From Acidobacteriota bacterium (GTDB lineage Bacteria > Acidobacteriota > Terriglobia > Bryobacterales > Bryobacteraceae): a stretch of 51,084 bases of DNA. The notes beneath the pieces are model-generated. The model was not told the DNA's origin. It ran no database searches and saw only the letters and a list, made by a program, of their open reading frames with translations. A program made the translations under genes and the position numbers. Location: positions 1 through 51,084 of the forward strand of contig QHXW01000202.1 in the NCBI GenBank assembly GCA_003223115.1. The letters run 5' to 3'. Shown piece by piece: positions 16,757 to 25,649 of this stretch (positions are counted from its first letter, which is position 1; each line of letters starts with the position of its first letter).

Positions 16757-17449
16757 ATGGTTTCAACAACCAATAAACTCACTTCGCCTAGAGAGTCCGG
16801 TCACCCCCTCATCTATTTACCTCGGAAATCAACCCGTGAGGTCCGTCGAGGCAATGTCATCTACGATCCTGAAAGGCCGTCGAATGGCATTCATCTGGTA
16901 ATTCGGGGAAGAGTGAAAGTGTGCCGGCGAGCCGGCGAGCGTTCTTCGATCGTCATGGAGATCTACTCAGCCAACGAGTTTTTCGGAGAGAGCAGTCTGG
17001 TGGAACCCAACTCTCCGACTGAGATAGCAGTGGCTCTGGAAAATACTTCGTTGATGTCCTGGACGGCAGAAGAAATCGAGAAGCAGGTGGAACGTCAACC
17101 GGAAATGGGACTCGCGTTCATTCAAATGTTGGCGCGACGACTACTGGATTACGAAGCACGGATTGAAAGCCTGAACCGCGAGAAGTGTCGCGAACGCATC
17201 ATCCGCGGCTTACTGCGGTTCGCCCACCGCCTGGGAGAGCCTAGTGATGCTGGGGCGGTTCGCATTCCGCCGCTCAGTCAACAGACAATTTCCGAATATG
17301 TAGGCACCTCTCGAGAAATTGTGACTCTGCACATGAACCAGCTTCGCCAGCAAGGGGCCATGCGTTATTCGAGAAAAGGCATTGAAGTCTATCCGGACGC
17401 CCTGAACCGGTGCTTGCAACAGCAGGCGGCGCGAGAGGCTGGTGGATGA
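16757..17449 (+). CDS. Crp/Fnr-family transcription regulator
   Basis: A 230-residue regulator. An N-terminal cyclic-nucleotide-binding-type beta barrel (GNVIYDPERPSNGIHLVIRG and FFGESSLVE) is followed by the dimer helix and a C-terminal Crp-type winged helix-turn-helix (SQQTISEYVGTSREIVTLHM, then QLRQQGAMRYSRKG). There is no N-terminal cysteine cluster, so it is not an oxygen-sensing Fnr with a 4Fe-4S cluster; the effector is unknown. ATG 16757 is chosen because the upstream extension has no family similarity. It is convergent with the AhpD-like gene, with only two bases between the stops. Two GTGA-N6 palindromes elsewhere in the window are possible targets. Confidence 0.9.
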   Translation: MVSTTNKLTSPRESGHPLIYLPRKSTREVRRGNVIYDPERPSNGIHLVIRGRVKVCRRAGERSSIVMEIYSANEFFGESSLVEPNSPTEIAVALENTSLMSWTAEEIEKQVERQPEMGLAFIQMLARRLLDYEARIESLNREKCRERIIRGLLRFAHRLGEPSDAGAVRIPPLSQQTISEYVGTSREIVTLHMNQLRQQGAMRYSRKGIEVYPDALNRCLQQQAAREAGG

Positions 17450-17451
17450 TC

Positions 17452-18024
17452 TCAAGCCTCCTGCCGCTCGGGCAGGACACAACACGCACCGCGTGAAAAA
17501 TCTTCGGACTCGATACCGAGCGCGTGATTGAAACCCGCACGATAATTCTCCCACGCGATAGCGGACGTCAGCTCCACAAGCTGGCGTTCATTGAAGTTCT
17601 GTTTCAGTGACTCAAACAGTGCGTCCGGGACCACCACCGGCGTTCTCGTCAGCGCCGTCGCGTACCGCAGCACCTGCTTTTCCAGGTCACTGAATACCGC
17701 GCTCGCTTCAAAATCCGTCAGAGCCATCAGCTTTTGATCCGTCACGCCCGCTTTTCTGCCCACGGCAGAACCAATGTCGATTCAAAAGGGGCACCCGATC
17801 ATCGTCGCTGCTTTGATCTCTGCGAGCGATTTCAGAGCAGGCTCCACCGAGCGCGCCGCTGCTTGGCCGGTTTCCATCTCGCCATATGCGCGCAAGAGCC
17901 TGGGATGGTGGGCCGTGATTTTCACCGGCATCACCACGCGCCCCAACTTTCGTTTCGTGAACCAGTAAACCAGCCGGACGAACCAGCCTGTCTCTCCTGC
18001 TTCCAGTGGACGAATTCGCGCCAT
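17452..18024 (-). CDS. AhpD/carboxymuconolactone-decarboxylase-like selenoprotein candidate (UGA at codon 81, motif C-P-F-U)
   Basis: The minus-strand frame from 18024 to 17452 is interrupted once, by TGA at 17782-17784. Read through, it gives 190 residues of the AhpD-like (COG2128) family: MARIRPLEAGETGWFVRLVY, LAEIKAATMIG, then C78-P-F-U81, IDIGSAVGRKAGVTDQKLMA and LTSAIAWENYRAGFNHALG. The family active site is CxxC, and here its second cysteine codon is UGA. Eleven bases later a perfect 7-bp hairpin follows (17754-17770). AhpD-like selenoproteins are an established family, so selenocysteine is the best reading. It probably reduces peroxides or disulfides in the cytosol. The start at 18024 is chosen by family length; the frame extends upstream to 18165 with no similarity. 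Confidence 0.85.
17754..17770 (-). promoter_or_regulatory. Candidate bacterial SECIS hairpin (AhpD-like gene)
   Basis: On the minus strand TTCTGCC pairs perfectly with GGCAGAA around the loop GTG. The spacer from the UGA (17782-17784) is 11 nt, so the loop is at 19-21 nt and starts with G. Stem length, loop size, distance and the loop G all fit the bacterial SECIS consensus. Confidence 0.8.
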
Positions 18025-18247
18025 ACTCTTCGGATGCCTGGTGACCGCTCGCCGATGCAAAGCTCGAGGCGGATATCCCGCCCGCGGCCGTATACCTTGA
18101 GCCATGGCAAATACAGTGGCAAAGTAGAACAGATGCGGAATCAGTCTACATGGGCGATTTGGCATGAATGTACCGCATTGTAGGCAACGCGAAAGTCGCT
18201 TCTGCGTGGTCTAATGAATCTCTAAGTGAAGCCGAATTGGCCGAAGT

Positions 18248-19636
18248 ATGCAAGCCTTCGATCTCATAGTCATCGGTTCGGGTCCCGCAGGCCAGCGCGC
18301 GGCCATCCAGGGCGCCAAGTTTGGCAAGCGGATCGCTCTCATCGAAAAGCGGGAGGTTCTTGGCGGCGCCTCCATCAACACCGGAACCATTCCGAGCAAG
18401 ACCATGCGCGAGGCGGTATTGCATCTGTCCGGCTTTTATTACCAGAACATTTACGGCATGAACTACCGCGTCAAGGAAAAAATCAGCATGTCCGATCTTT
18501 CCTTTCGTGTACAACACGTCATCAAGACTGAGATCGACGTGACCCAGGCGCAGCTCTCACGGAATGGTGTGGATGTTCTCACCGGCGCCGCGAGTTTCGT
18601 GGATCCGCAGCACATTCGAGTCATCAATGCGCTGAGCCAAATCGATCTCGAAGGCGGCGCGTTCGTGATCGCCACTGGAACCAAGCCCGCTACCTCTTCC
18701 AAGGTGCCAATCAACGGCCGCACGGTCGTCAATAGCGACCAGATCCTCCAGATGCCCGTGCTTCCGAAAACACTGATTGTTGTGGGCGGCGGGGTCATCG
18801 GCGTCGAATACACCTGTATGTTCGCCACGCTCGGAGTCCGTGTGATCTTGGTCGAGAAACGGCCCAGACTGCTCGAGTTCGCTGATGCCGAAATCGTCGA
18901 GGCCCTTTCTTATCATCTCCGCGATAGTCGCGTGACGATGCGCTTGAATGAGGAAGTGGAAAGTGTGGAGGAAATCCCGGGTGGTTGTGTCGTCGCTAAT
19001 CTGCAAAGCAAGAAGAAAATTTCCGGCGACGCACTGCTTTACGCGGTCGGCCGCCAGGGCAATATCGATGATTTAAAGCTGGAGGCCGCGGCCCTCACTG
19101 CCGATGATCGTGGACGCATCACGGTGGACTCTGACCTTCGCACTTCGCAACCGCATATTTTTGCCGCGGGCGACGTCATCGGCTTCCCCAGCCTGGCCTC
19201 GGTCTCGATGGAGCAAGGCCGTATTGCGGCGGCGCACGCCTTCGGCTTGAAGATCAATTCCAACCCCGCTGCCTATCCCTACGGAATCTACACCATCCCG
19301 GAAATCTCGTTCATCGGCAAGACCGAAGAGCAACTTACCAACGAAGACGTGCCCTATGAGGTGGGAGTCGCGTATTATCGCGAGATCGCGCGCGGCCAGA
19401 TCCGCGGCGACACTACAGGCCGCCTGAAGATCATTTTTCATCGCGAAACCAAGGAACTGCTGGGAGTGCACATCATCGGCGAAGGCGCCTCCGAGCTATT
19501 GCACATCGGACAGGCCGTGCTGATCCTGAAAGGCACCGTCGAGTACTTTGTGGACACGGTTTTTAACTATCCGACGCTGGCCGAATGTTACAAAGCGGCG
19601 GCATTCAACGGCCTGAACAAGTTGGCCAGGCTATAG
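18248..19636 (+). CDS. sthA: Soluble pyridine nucleotide transhydrogenase
   Basis: A 462-residue cytosolic flavoprotein that exchanges reducing equivalents between NADPH and NAD+. The FAD loop is VIGSGPAGQRAAIQGAKFG, the NAD loop is VVGGGVIGVEY, the second FAD motif is IFAAGDVIGFP, and the C-terminal dimer segment is HIIGEGASELLHIGQ. The redox cysteine pair of related disulfide reductases is replaced (GGASINTGTIPSKT), as expected for SthA, so it is not a lipoamide or glutathione reductase. It is divergent from the AhpD-like selenoprotein gene with 223 bases between starts, and it is followed by a ROK protein after 16 bases. Confidence 0.93.
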   Translation: MQAFDLIVIGSGPAGQRAAIQGAKFGKRIALIEKREVLGGASINTGTIPSKTMREAVLHLSGFYYQNIYGMNYRVKEKISMSDLSFRVQHVIKTEIDVTQAQLSRNGVDVLTGAASFVDPQHIRVINALSQIDLEGGAFVIATGTKPATSSKVPINGRTVVNSDQILQMPVLPKTLIVVGGGVIGVEYTCMFATLGVRVILVEKRPRLLEFADAEIVEALSYHLRDSRVTMRLNEEVESVEEIPGGCVVANLQSKKKISGDALLYAVGRQGNIDDLKLEAAALTADDRGRITVDSDLRTSQPHIFAAGDVIGFPSLASVSMEQGRIAAAHAFGLKINSNPAAYPYGIYTIPEISFIGKTEEQLTNEDVPYEVGVAYYREIARGQIRGDTTGRLKIIFHRETKELLGVHIIGEGASELLHIGQAVLILKGTVEYFVDTVFNYPTLAECYKAAAFNGLNKLARL

Positions 19637-19652
19637 AGCGAGGAGATCCGCC

Positions 19653-20531
19653 ATGGGGAAAATCATCGGCGTGGTGGCCGCGGATCGGATCGCCGCCGGT
19701 CTGGTAAAAGGGAACCGCGTCGTGGGCGCGATGCGAATTTACCCGGAGCCCGCCTCGGAAACTGAGGGTTTGCACGGTATCCCGGCGGACGAGATTGCGG
19801 CGCTGATTCGTCGGCAAATTGAACTTCTGGCCGGAGGTGAAACGGTGGACGCGGTGGGCATCGGTTTTGCGGGCGTGATTCGAGAGGGGCTCATCGAAGA
19901 GTCGCCCAACCTGCAGCAGGCCAAAGGATTCCGCTTGAAGGATGCGCTTTCGGAAGCGTCTCAAGCCGTCCTCATATTGAACGATGCGGACGCCATGGCC
20001 GCGGGCATTGCTGCGACCGAGGGCACGCTGGAAAGCGTGATCCGCGTGTGGACGCTCGGCGAGGGCATTGGATTCAGGCGCTATCCACAAACCGAAGGCA
20101 TCTGGGAAGGGGGGCACATCGTGGTGACGCTCGACCCCAAGGAAAAGTATTGCGGCTGCGGCGGAGTGGGGCACCTGGAAGGCATCATGGGGCATGCCGC
20201 CATGCGCCGGCGTTTTCTGGACTTGGAACCGGATGAAGTTTTCGAAGCCGCCCGCAAAGGTGATGCCCGTTGTAGCGCATTCGTCAAGATCTGGCATCGC
20301 GCCCTGGCAGCGGCCACCGCGACCAGCGTTCATCTCGACGGCCCCGGCAAGTTCTACATCACTGGAATGAACGCGCGCTTCGCGGATATCGGGAGGCTGA
20401 ACTTGGATCTGCAAGAAATGGTGCGCATGAGTTCGCTTCAAGGAACTGTGTTTGAGTTGATGCCCACCAACGAAGAAATCGCCGTGGTGGGCGCAGGGGT
20501 CAGTGCGGACCGCGCGCGTTTCGCGCTATAA
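19653..20531 (+). CDS. ROK-family protein (sugar kinase-like)
   Basis: A 292-residue protein of the ROK family. An ATP-binding-type N-terminus (IIGVVAADRIAAGLV) is followed by VGIGFAGVI, the catalytic-base region LILNDADAMAAGIA, a glycine-rich stretch and the zinc/ROK signature YCGCGGVGHLEG. In that signature one position usually held by cysteine is His. The N-terminal phosphate loop DxGGT is not obvious (VVAADRIA), so kinase activity is less certain than family membership. ATG 19653 follows GAGGAGATCCGCC. It is probably in an operon with sthA and is convergent with the protein kinase, with the ends overlapping by six bases. Confidence 0.75.
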   Translation: MGKIIGVVAADRIAAGLVKGNRVVGAMRIYPEPASETEGLHGIPADEIAALIRRQIELLAGGETVDAVGIGFAGVIREGLIEESPNLQQAKGFRLKDALSEASQAVLILNDADAMAAGIAATEGTLESVIRVWTLGEGIGFRRYPQTEGIWEGGHIVVTLDPKEKYCGCGGVGHLEGIMGHAAMRRRFLDLEPDEVFEAARKGDARCSAFVKIWHRALAAATATSVHLDGPGKFYITGMNARFADIGRLNLDLQEMVRMSSLQGTVFELMPTNEEIAVVGAGVSADRARFAL

Positions 20532-22307
20532 GCCCAGAAACTTTTCGAGCTTTTCGATCTGCGTCTCGGCCTGGTCTATGAACTTCTTGGCGGCCGCGGC
20601 ATCGTGCGCGCCCAGAGCCGAGTTGGCGCCGTCCATCGTGTAGTTCATGCGGCTCTCCGCCGTCACCATATCGCCTCGCAGCGACAGACCACTGGCAGCC
20701 TGAGAGCGCTTCAGACTCGCGACGCCGTTCCGCACCGCATCGGCTCGCGTTGCGAGCATCACTAAGTGCTCGCGTAATTCCTGCAGCGCGGCTGGATCCG
20801 CTCCAGGAGGCGATGAAGGTGGGGCGGTCTGGGGTGGCGCTACAGCAGGCGTTACTGGCGCTGGCACCGTCCGCTGGGTCTGCGGAGGAGCCACGGATAC
20901 ACTCTGGGTTACACTCTGCGATACGCCCTGATCTGGTGGCTGCTGTACCATTGTCTGCGCCGGACGCGCTGCCGGGCCGCCGGCCTGAGCGGTCTGCCGC
21001 ACAGGCGGCCTCGCAGGCGGAACCTGAACCGGCACTTGTGAAGGCTGCTGCGCAGAGGTGGTACTCGGCGCCGCGGACGTGGGTGCGGCCGCGGGCAAAG
21101 AGGGCGGCGTCTGCGGCGTGGCTGACGGAACCGATACCTGCGTTGTTGGTGCTCCCGTACTAGCGCTAGTTTTCTTCCACGGCCCAAACTGGATGGCCGC
21201 AATCAAAACTGCAACCGTGGCCACGGCTCCTGCACTCACCCAAAGCCAGCGGCGGCTCGGCGGTTTCGTTCCTCCGCCCGGTGTCGTAACAGGCCCACCC
21301 GGAGTCGCGACGGGCGTAGCCTGAGGCGCGACACTCGGAGCCTTAGACTTAGTAGCCGGCAGCACGGTGGTCGCGTCCGTGGCACTCGCCATCGGTCCGG
21401 TAGGTGCAAGAACGCGTGTGGCTCCCGAGTCAACGGGGATTGGCGCCACCGTCGCTACGCCAGGCATCGCAACCGGCGCTGGGATGCTTTTGGCCACGTT
21501 GGACAGCGCGCCCGCAAATGCTTGCGCACTTTGAAAACGCTTCTCCGGATCCTTAGTGATGGACATCAGGATCACGTCGTTCAATATCGATGGCAACGCG
21601 GCATCGTAGGTGATGGGAGGTACAGGAGTCTTCTCCAAGTGCGCGGCCATAATGGCAAACTGGCTGTCGCCGTCAAACGGTTTTTTCCCGGTGACGATCT
21701 CATAGAGCGACACGCCCACCGAATACAGATCGCTGCGGGCATCTAGGTTGGACATGCCTTTGATCTGTTCCGGCGACATGTAGTAGAGCGATCCCATGGT
21801 GGTGCCCGTCATGGTGAGCTTCCGGTCCGCGGCGGCTTTGGCGATACCGAAATCCATCAGCTTCACGGTGCCGTCTGCTGTCACCATCATGTTTGCAGGC
21901 TTGATGTCGCGGTGAATCACGCCGTGCTGGTGCGCGTAGCCCAATGCGGCCAGTACTTGAGAGATGTAGTTGACCGCGTTGGCGATCGGAATGGGACCGG
22001 CTTTCAACTGTTGCTCGAGCGTCACGCCGTCCACCAGCTCCATGACCATGAGTAGCTGGTTATCCAGGCGCAAGGCGGTATGCAAAGCGGCAATATTGGG
22101 ATGCTGCAGGCTGGCCTGGACCTTGATTTCGCGCATGAAGCGATCGGCTAGTTCCGGCTCGTGCTCCAGGTCCGGCAGCAGAATTTTCACGGCTTCCACG
22201 CGATCCGAAATCACGTTCCGGACCTTGTAGACTTTCCCCATCCCGCCGGCGCCCAGCACCGAAACGATCTCGTAATCGCCGATTCGGTTTCCGACGTCCA
22301 GGCTCAT
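20526..22307 (-). CDS. PknB-type serine/threonine protein kinase
   Basis: A 593-residue membrane kinase. The kinase domain covers about residues 11-270: glycine loop LGAGGMGKVYKV, catalytic loop VIHRDIKPANMM, DFG at LMDFGIAKA, and SPEQIKGMSN after the activation loop. A Pro/Ala/Thr-rich linker is followed by one membrane helix near residues 350-370 (WLWVSAGAVATVAVLIAAI), a long Pro/Gln/Ser-rich extracytoplasmic part, and a short helical C-terminus (about 515-593). No PASTA repeats are visible, so it is not a peptidoglycan-sensing PknB in the strict sense. It lies 44 bases downstream of the CsgG-like gene on the same strand. Confidence 0.92.
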   Translation of the reverse strand: MSLDVGNRIGDYEIVSVLGAGGMGKVYKVRNVISDRVEAVKILLPDLEHEPELADRFMREIKVQASLQHPNIAALHTALRLDNQLLMVMELVDGVTLEQQLKAGPIPIANAVNYISQVLAALGYAHQHGVIHRDIKPANMMVTADGTVKLMDFGIAKAAADRKLTMTGTTMGSLYYMSPEQIKGMSNLDARSDLYSVGVSLYEIVTGKKPFDGDSQFAIMAAHLEKTPVPPITYDAALPSILNDVILMSITKDPEKRFQSAQAFAGALSNVAKSIPAPVAMPGVATVAPIPVDSGATRVLAPTGPMASATDATTVLPATKSKAPSVAPQATPVATPGGPVTTPGGGTKPPSRRWLWVSAGAVATVAVLIAAIQFGPWKKTSASTGAPTTQVSVPSATPQTPPSLPAAAPTSAAPSTTSAQQPSQVPVQVPPARPPVRQTAQAGGPAARPAQTMVQQPPDQGVSQSVTQSVSVAPPQTQRTVPAPVTPAVAPPQTAPPSSPPGADPAALQELREHLVMLATRADAVRNGVASLKRSQAASGLSLRGDMVTAESRMNYTMDGANSALGAHDAAAAKKFIDQAETQIEKLEKFLGL

Positions 22308-22351
22308 ATCAGCACCATCTCACCCTCGCCCAAAAAAGTGTCTCCTCGTTA

Positions 22352-23323
22352 TCACTGCGGCGTGCGCACTGTATCGCCGACCTTGGCCGGACTGGCGCCG
22401 GTATAATTTCCGGTTGCCGAGTCATCATCCACGTCGGTGACTAGGATCTCACCCATCTTGTCCTCGACGCGCTTGATCACTTTTCCGCTGGAGGGATCGC
22501 GGATCTCGCGAATTTTTCTGCGGATCTCGAGTTTGTCACCGACCTTCACGCCGGCTTTCTTTCCCACGTTCACGATGACCGAACCGCCCGAAGCATCGGC
22601 TACCAGGCCATCTATTGTGATTGTCCGGGTCGGCATAACCGTGGATTTTTCTGCGAGTCCCTTGGCCATCTCCGCCACTGCGGCGTTCACCGCTTCACCC
22701 AGGATGGTTGCCCCAAAGTTGCTGCTCCGCATGTCCACTCCGGCGCCTCCGCCAGAGCCACCGCCTGCGCCCGCACCGACCAGCGACGTGCCAGAACGCG
22801 TCGACTCGCCTTTGCCTTGAGACACGGCCAAAATCTCGGCCGTCTCCGTGCTGATCAGGCGTGCCGAGAGCACCACTGCTGCCTTTGCCTCGCGTTTCTC
22901 GAAGCCGCCGATGCCTACCTTACGGCCAAATCCGCCGAAGGCGCCCGCCCCGACGCCCGTCTTTTTGTCGTCGCGGCCGAACTGCGTGATACTGCCGATA
23001 ATGATGGCGTCTACGCCCGCCAGCTTGGCCAGCTTGGCCGCGGTCGCCGGATCGGCGCGGTCGCTATTCGAAAAATTCTGCTCGGCCATGATCTTGTCGA
23101 GGGCTTTTCGCTCATAAACGGAGAACCTGCCGTCTTCTACCAGTTTGTCGACCAGAAGATCGGCGATGCCTTTGCCGATATCGTTGTCGGCGCCCCAAAT
23201 GGAGAGCACACTGCTGTGGACTGTGGCGTAGTCAAAGTTCATCACCGCGACGCGTTTCTTCTGGGCGCTCGCGACGGAAACAATGGCAAACAAAATGAAA
23301 GACAGGCATGCAAAGCGACGCAT
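22352..23323 (-). CDS. CsgG-like secreted/outer-membrane-associated protein
   Basis: A 323-residue protein with a signal peptide (MRRFACLSFILFAIVSVASA). The following domain, KKRVAVMNFDYATV, then IADLLVDKLVEDGRFSVYER and LAGVDAIIIGSITQFG, matches the CsgG/curli-assembly-like superfamily used by secreted proteins that assemble at the outer membrane. A Gly-rich stretch (GAGAGGGSGGGAGVD) and a C-terminal SH3-like or FlgT-like beta region (IVNVGKKAGVKVGDKLEIRR) follow. There is no lipobox cysteine, so it is not a canonical CsgG lipoprotein, and no curli subunit genes are nearby. It is probably co-transcribed with the downstream protein kinase gene. Confidence 0.75.
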   Translation of the reverse strand: MRRFACLSFILFAIVSVASAQKKRVAVMNFDYATVHSSVLSIWGADNDIGKGIADLLVDKLVEDGRFSVYERKALDKIMAEQNFSNSDRADPATAAKLAKLAGVDAIIIGSITQFGRDDKKTGVGAGAFGGFGRKVGIGGFEKREAKAAVVLSARLISTETAEILAVSQGKGESTRSGTSLVGAGAGGGSGGGAGVDMRSSNFGATILGEAVNAAVAEMAKGLAEKSTVMPTRTITIDGLVADASGGSVIVNVGKKAGVKVGDKLEIRRKIREIRDPSSGKVIKRVEDKMGEILVTDVDDDSATGNYTGASPAKVGDTVRTPQ

Positions 23324-23402
23324 AGATTGGCCTCCCCGGAAAAATCTACCAGGTCTAGTTTAGCACCTGACCGAGCGAGAGCCACCCGCAAAAATTACGT
23401 TG

Positions 23403-24008
23403 CTATTCGGCTTTGAATTCGAAGCTGTCGGTGTTCGTAGTAACAACCAAGTGGCCGCTACTCAGCGGTTTAGTGCCCTCGTTGGGGAAAAAAACGGCGC
23501 CGTCGGTGGACTGGCCGGGCACCAGCCTAGTCTGCACCAGAGCGATGGCCGATGCGGCGGCCGCGGCCTTGATTTTCGTCGACTGGACTTCGGCTAGAGC
23601 CGCCTGCCGGCGCTGTTCGTAGCTGTTCGTAGAGAGCATGCGCTGTATGCCGTACAGACCTGATTCATAGGCGGCAACCAGCTTGATCACATCACCCCGT
23701 GAACCTTTTTCGAGCAGAAGATTCACCACTTGGCGGGCGCCAATTGCGCGAATCACCGAGCCGTCGCCGCGTGTGTAGCGGAAATCCTCCGGACGAATCA
23801 CGTAGGGCGCGTGGGATCCGTTCGAGACCGCGACTTGCAAAATCGAAAAGTCGCGCATGTGAGTGGGCATGCGGGCGAACATAATGGTCACGTCGCTCCG
23901 CGTAAGTGTCTGATACTTCAACCCACCAGACTCGAACTCGATGACCTGTGCCCAAGCGCCGAGATAGATAAATACCGAGAGCGCGCAAAGGCGCACCCGT
24001 CCCGCCAT
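23403..24008 (-). CDS. Secreted protein of unknown function
   Basis: A 201-residue protein starting MAGRVRLCALSVFIYLGAWA, a likely signal peptide. The mature part contains ARMPTHMRDFSILQVAVSNG and YVIRPEDFRYTRGDGSVIRA, which look like an immunoglobulin-like beta domain, followed by an Ala/Gln-rich helical segment and a C-terminal strand pair. I do not recognise the family. It lies upstream of the CsgG-like gene on the same strand, and its start is only 24 bases from the divergent pckA start, so the two promoters must overlap or lie within the genes. Confidence 0.65.
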   Translation of the reverse strand: MAGRVRLCALSVFIYLGAWAQVIEFESGGLKYQTLTRSDVTIMFARMPTHMRDFSILQVAVSNGSHAPYVIRPEDFRYTRGDGSVIRAIGARQVVNLLLEKGSRGDVIKLVAAYESGLYGIQRMLSTNSYEQRRQAALAEVQSTKIKAAAAASAIALVQTRLVPGQSTDGAVFFPNEGTKPLSSGHLVVTTNTDSFEFKAE

Positions 24009-24032
24009 GCTTCCATATTACGATAGGTAAAG

Positions 24033-25637
24033 ATGGCATCCGAGGCCAATTCAGGCCCGACTGAAAACGTTCTCTTCGATCAGCACGAAATCCATAATGT
24101 GAGTGGCACGTTTCGGGACCTCCGCGCCGCGCAGTTGATCGAGCATGTCATCCAGCGCCGGGAGGGGCTTCTCGCGGATGGCGGCGCATTGGTAGTCCGG
24201 ACGGGTCAGTTCACCGGCCGCTCTCCAAGAGACAAGTTCATCGTTCGGGATGACCTGACCGAGTCCTCGGTGGACTGGGGTCCGGTCAACCAGCCCATGT
24301 CCCGAGAGCACTTCGAAAATATCTACTCGCGCGCCGTGGCGTTTCTCGAAGGCAGGGAGGTCTTCGTCCAGGATTGTTTGGCTGGCGCGGACCCGGCGTA
24401 TTCTCTGTCGGTCCGGGTAGTAACGCAATTGGCCTGGCATGCTCTGTTTGCTCAGCAGTTGTTGATTCACCCTGACCGAGACCGCGCCAAGAGCAAGTCG
24501 TCCGATTTCACGCTGCTCTTTGTCCCAGGTTTTCAGGCCGACCCCGCCTTGGACGGAACCAACTCTGAAACGTGCATCATTCTCGATTTCAAGCGGCACG
24601 TGATTCTGATTGCGGGAACCAGCTACGCCGGGGAGCTGAAGAAGGTCATCTTTACGGTGTTGAATTATCTGCTGCCCGCGCGAGAAGCATTGCCCATGCA
24701 CTGCTCCGCGAATATGGGGCGCAATGGCGAAGTGGCATTGTTCTTCGGTTTATCCGGCACTGGCAAGACCACCCTGTCGGCTGATCCCGAGCGCCTCCTC
24801 ATTGGCGATGACGAGCACGGCTGGAGCGACACTGGCGTGTTCAATTTCGAAGGCGGGTGCTATGCCAAATGTATTCGCCTTTCGCGCGCGCAGGAACCGC
24901 AGATCTGGAACGCCATCCGCTTCGGCACCGTGCTCGAAAATGTAGTGATCGATTCCGAAACACGCCGGCTCGATTTCAATTCCGAAAGAATCACCGAAAA
25001 TACGCGCGCCGCCTATCCCCTGCGGTTCATCGAGAATGCGGTGCTGCCAAGCGTAGGCGGCCACCCCAGCCACATCATTTTTCTGACGGCGGATGCTTTT
25101 GGAGTGCTGCCCCCGCTGGCGCGCCTCACCAATGAACAGGCCCTGTATCACTTTCTCAGCGGCTACACGGCCAAAGTGGCGGGCACGGAGCGCGGTTTGG
25201 GCAAAGAACCGCAGGCCACTTTCAGCGCCTGTTTCGGTGCTCCTTTTCTGCCGCGCCAGCCGGGCGTGTACGCCAACATGTTGGGCCAGAAGCTGCGACA
25301 CCACAACGTTTCCTGCTGGCTGGTCAACACGGGGTGGGTAGGCGGACCCTATGGAACCGGGGAGCGCATGAAGCTGGCCTACACGCGAGCCATGCTCAAG
25401 ACCGTGCTTTCGGGCAAGCTGGAACACGTCCCCACGGATCCCCATCCGGTATTTCGCGTGCTGGTGCCCCGAAATTGCCCCGGCGTTCCCACCGAAATTT
25501 TGGACGCTCGCGGAATGTGGGCCGACAAGGCTGCCTATGACCGCGCTGCCAAAGAACTCAGCGCCCGCTTCGTTCGCAATTTTGAAAACTTCACGATGGT
25601 GGGGCGTGAAGTACGCGAAGCTGCGCCGGTGTCGTGA
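24033..25637 (+). CDS. pckA: ATP-dependent phosphoenolpyruvate carboxykinase
   Basis: A 534-residue cytosolic enzyme that converts oxaloacetate and ATP to phosphoenolpyruvate, the first committed step of gluconeogenesis. Substrate arginine motif TGRSPRDKFIVRD, kinase-1a P-loop FGLSGTGKTTLSADPERLLI, metal site DDEHGW, and C-terminal GERMKLAYTRAM are all present, and the length is typical of the ATP-using class. With the PPi-type phosphofructokinase in the same window, both directions of central carbon flow are represented. The upstream spacing to the divergent neighbour is only 24 bases. Confidence 0.95.
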   Translation: MASEANSGPTENVLFDQHEIHNVSGTFRDLRAAQLIEHVIQRREGLLADGGALVVRTGQFTGRSPRDKFIVRDDLTESSVDWGPVNQPMSREHFENIYSRAVAFLEGREVFVQDCLAGADPAYSLSVRVVTQLAWHALFAQQLLIHPDRDRAKSKSSDFTLLFVPGFQADPALDGTNSETCIILDFKRHVILIAGTSYAGELKKVIFTVLNYLLPAREALPMHCSANMGRNGEVALFFGLSGTGKTTLSADPERLLIGDDEHGWSDTGVFNFEGGCYAKCIRLSRAQEPQIWNAIRFGTVLENVVIDSETRRLDFNSERITENTRAAYPLRFIENAVLPSVGGHPSHIIFLTADAFGVLPPLARLTNEQALYHFLSGYTAKVAGTERGLGKEPQATFSACFGAPFLPRQPGVYANMLGQKLRHHNVSCWLVNTGWVGGPYGTGERMKLAYTRAMLKTVLSGKLEHVPTDPHPVFRVLVPRNCPGVPTEILDARGMWADKAAYDRAAKELSARFVRNFENFTMVGREVREAAPVS

Positions 25638-25649
25638 GAAAGCGGTTCG

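Noticed and set aside
18025-18165. Longer N-terminus for the AhpD-like protein
   Set aside because: The upstream codons are basic and low-complexity without family similarity, while residue 1 at 18024 gives the usual COG2128 start.
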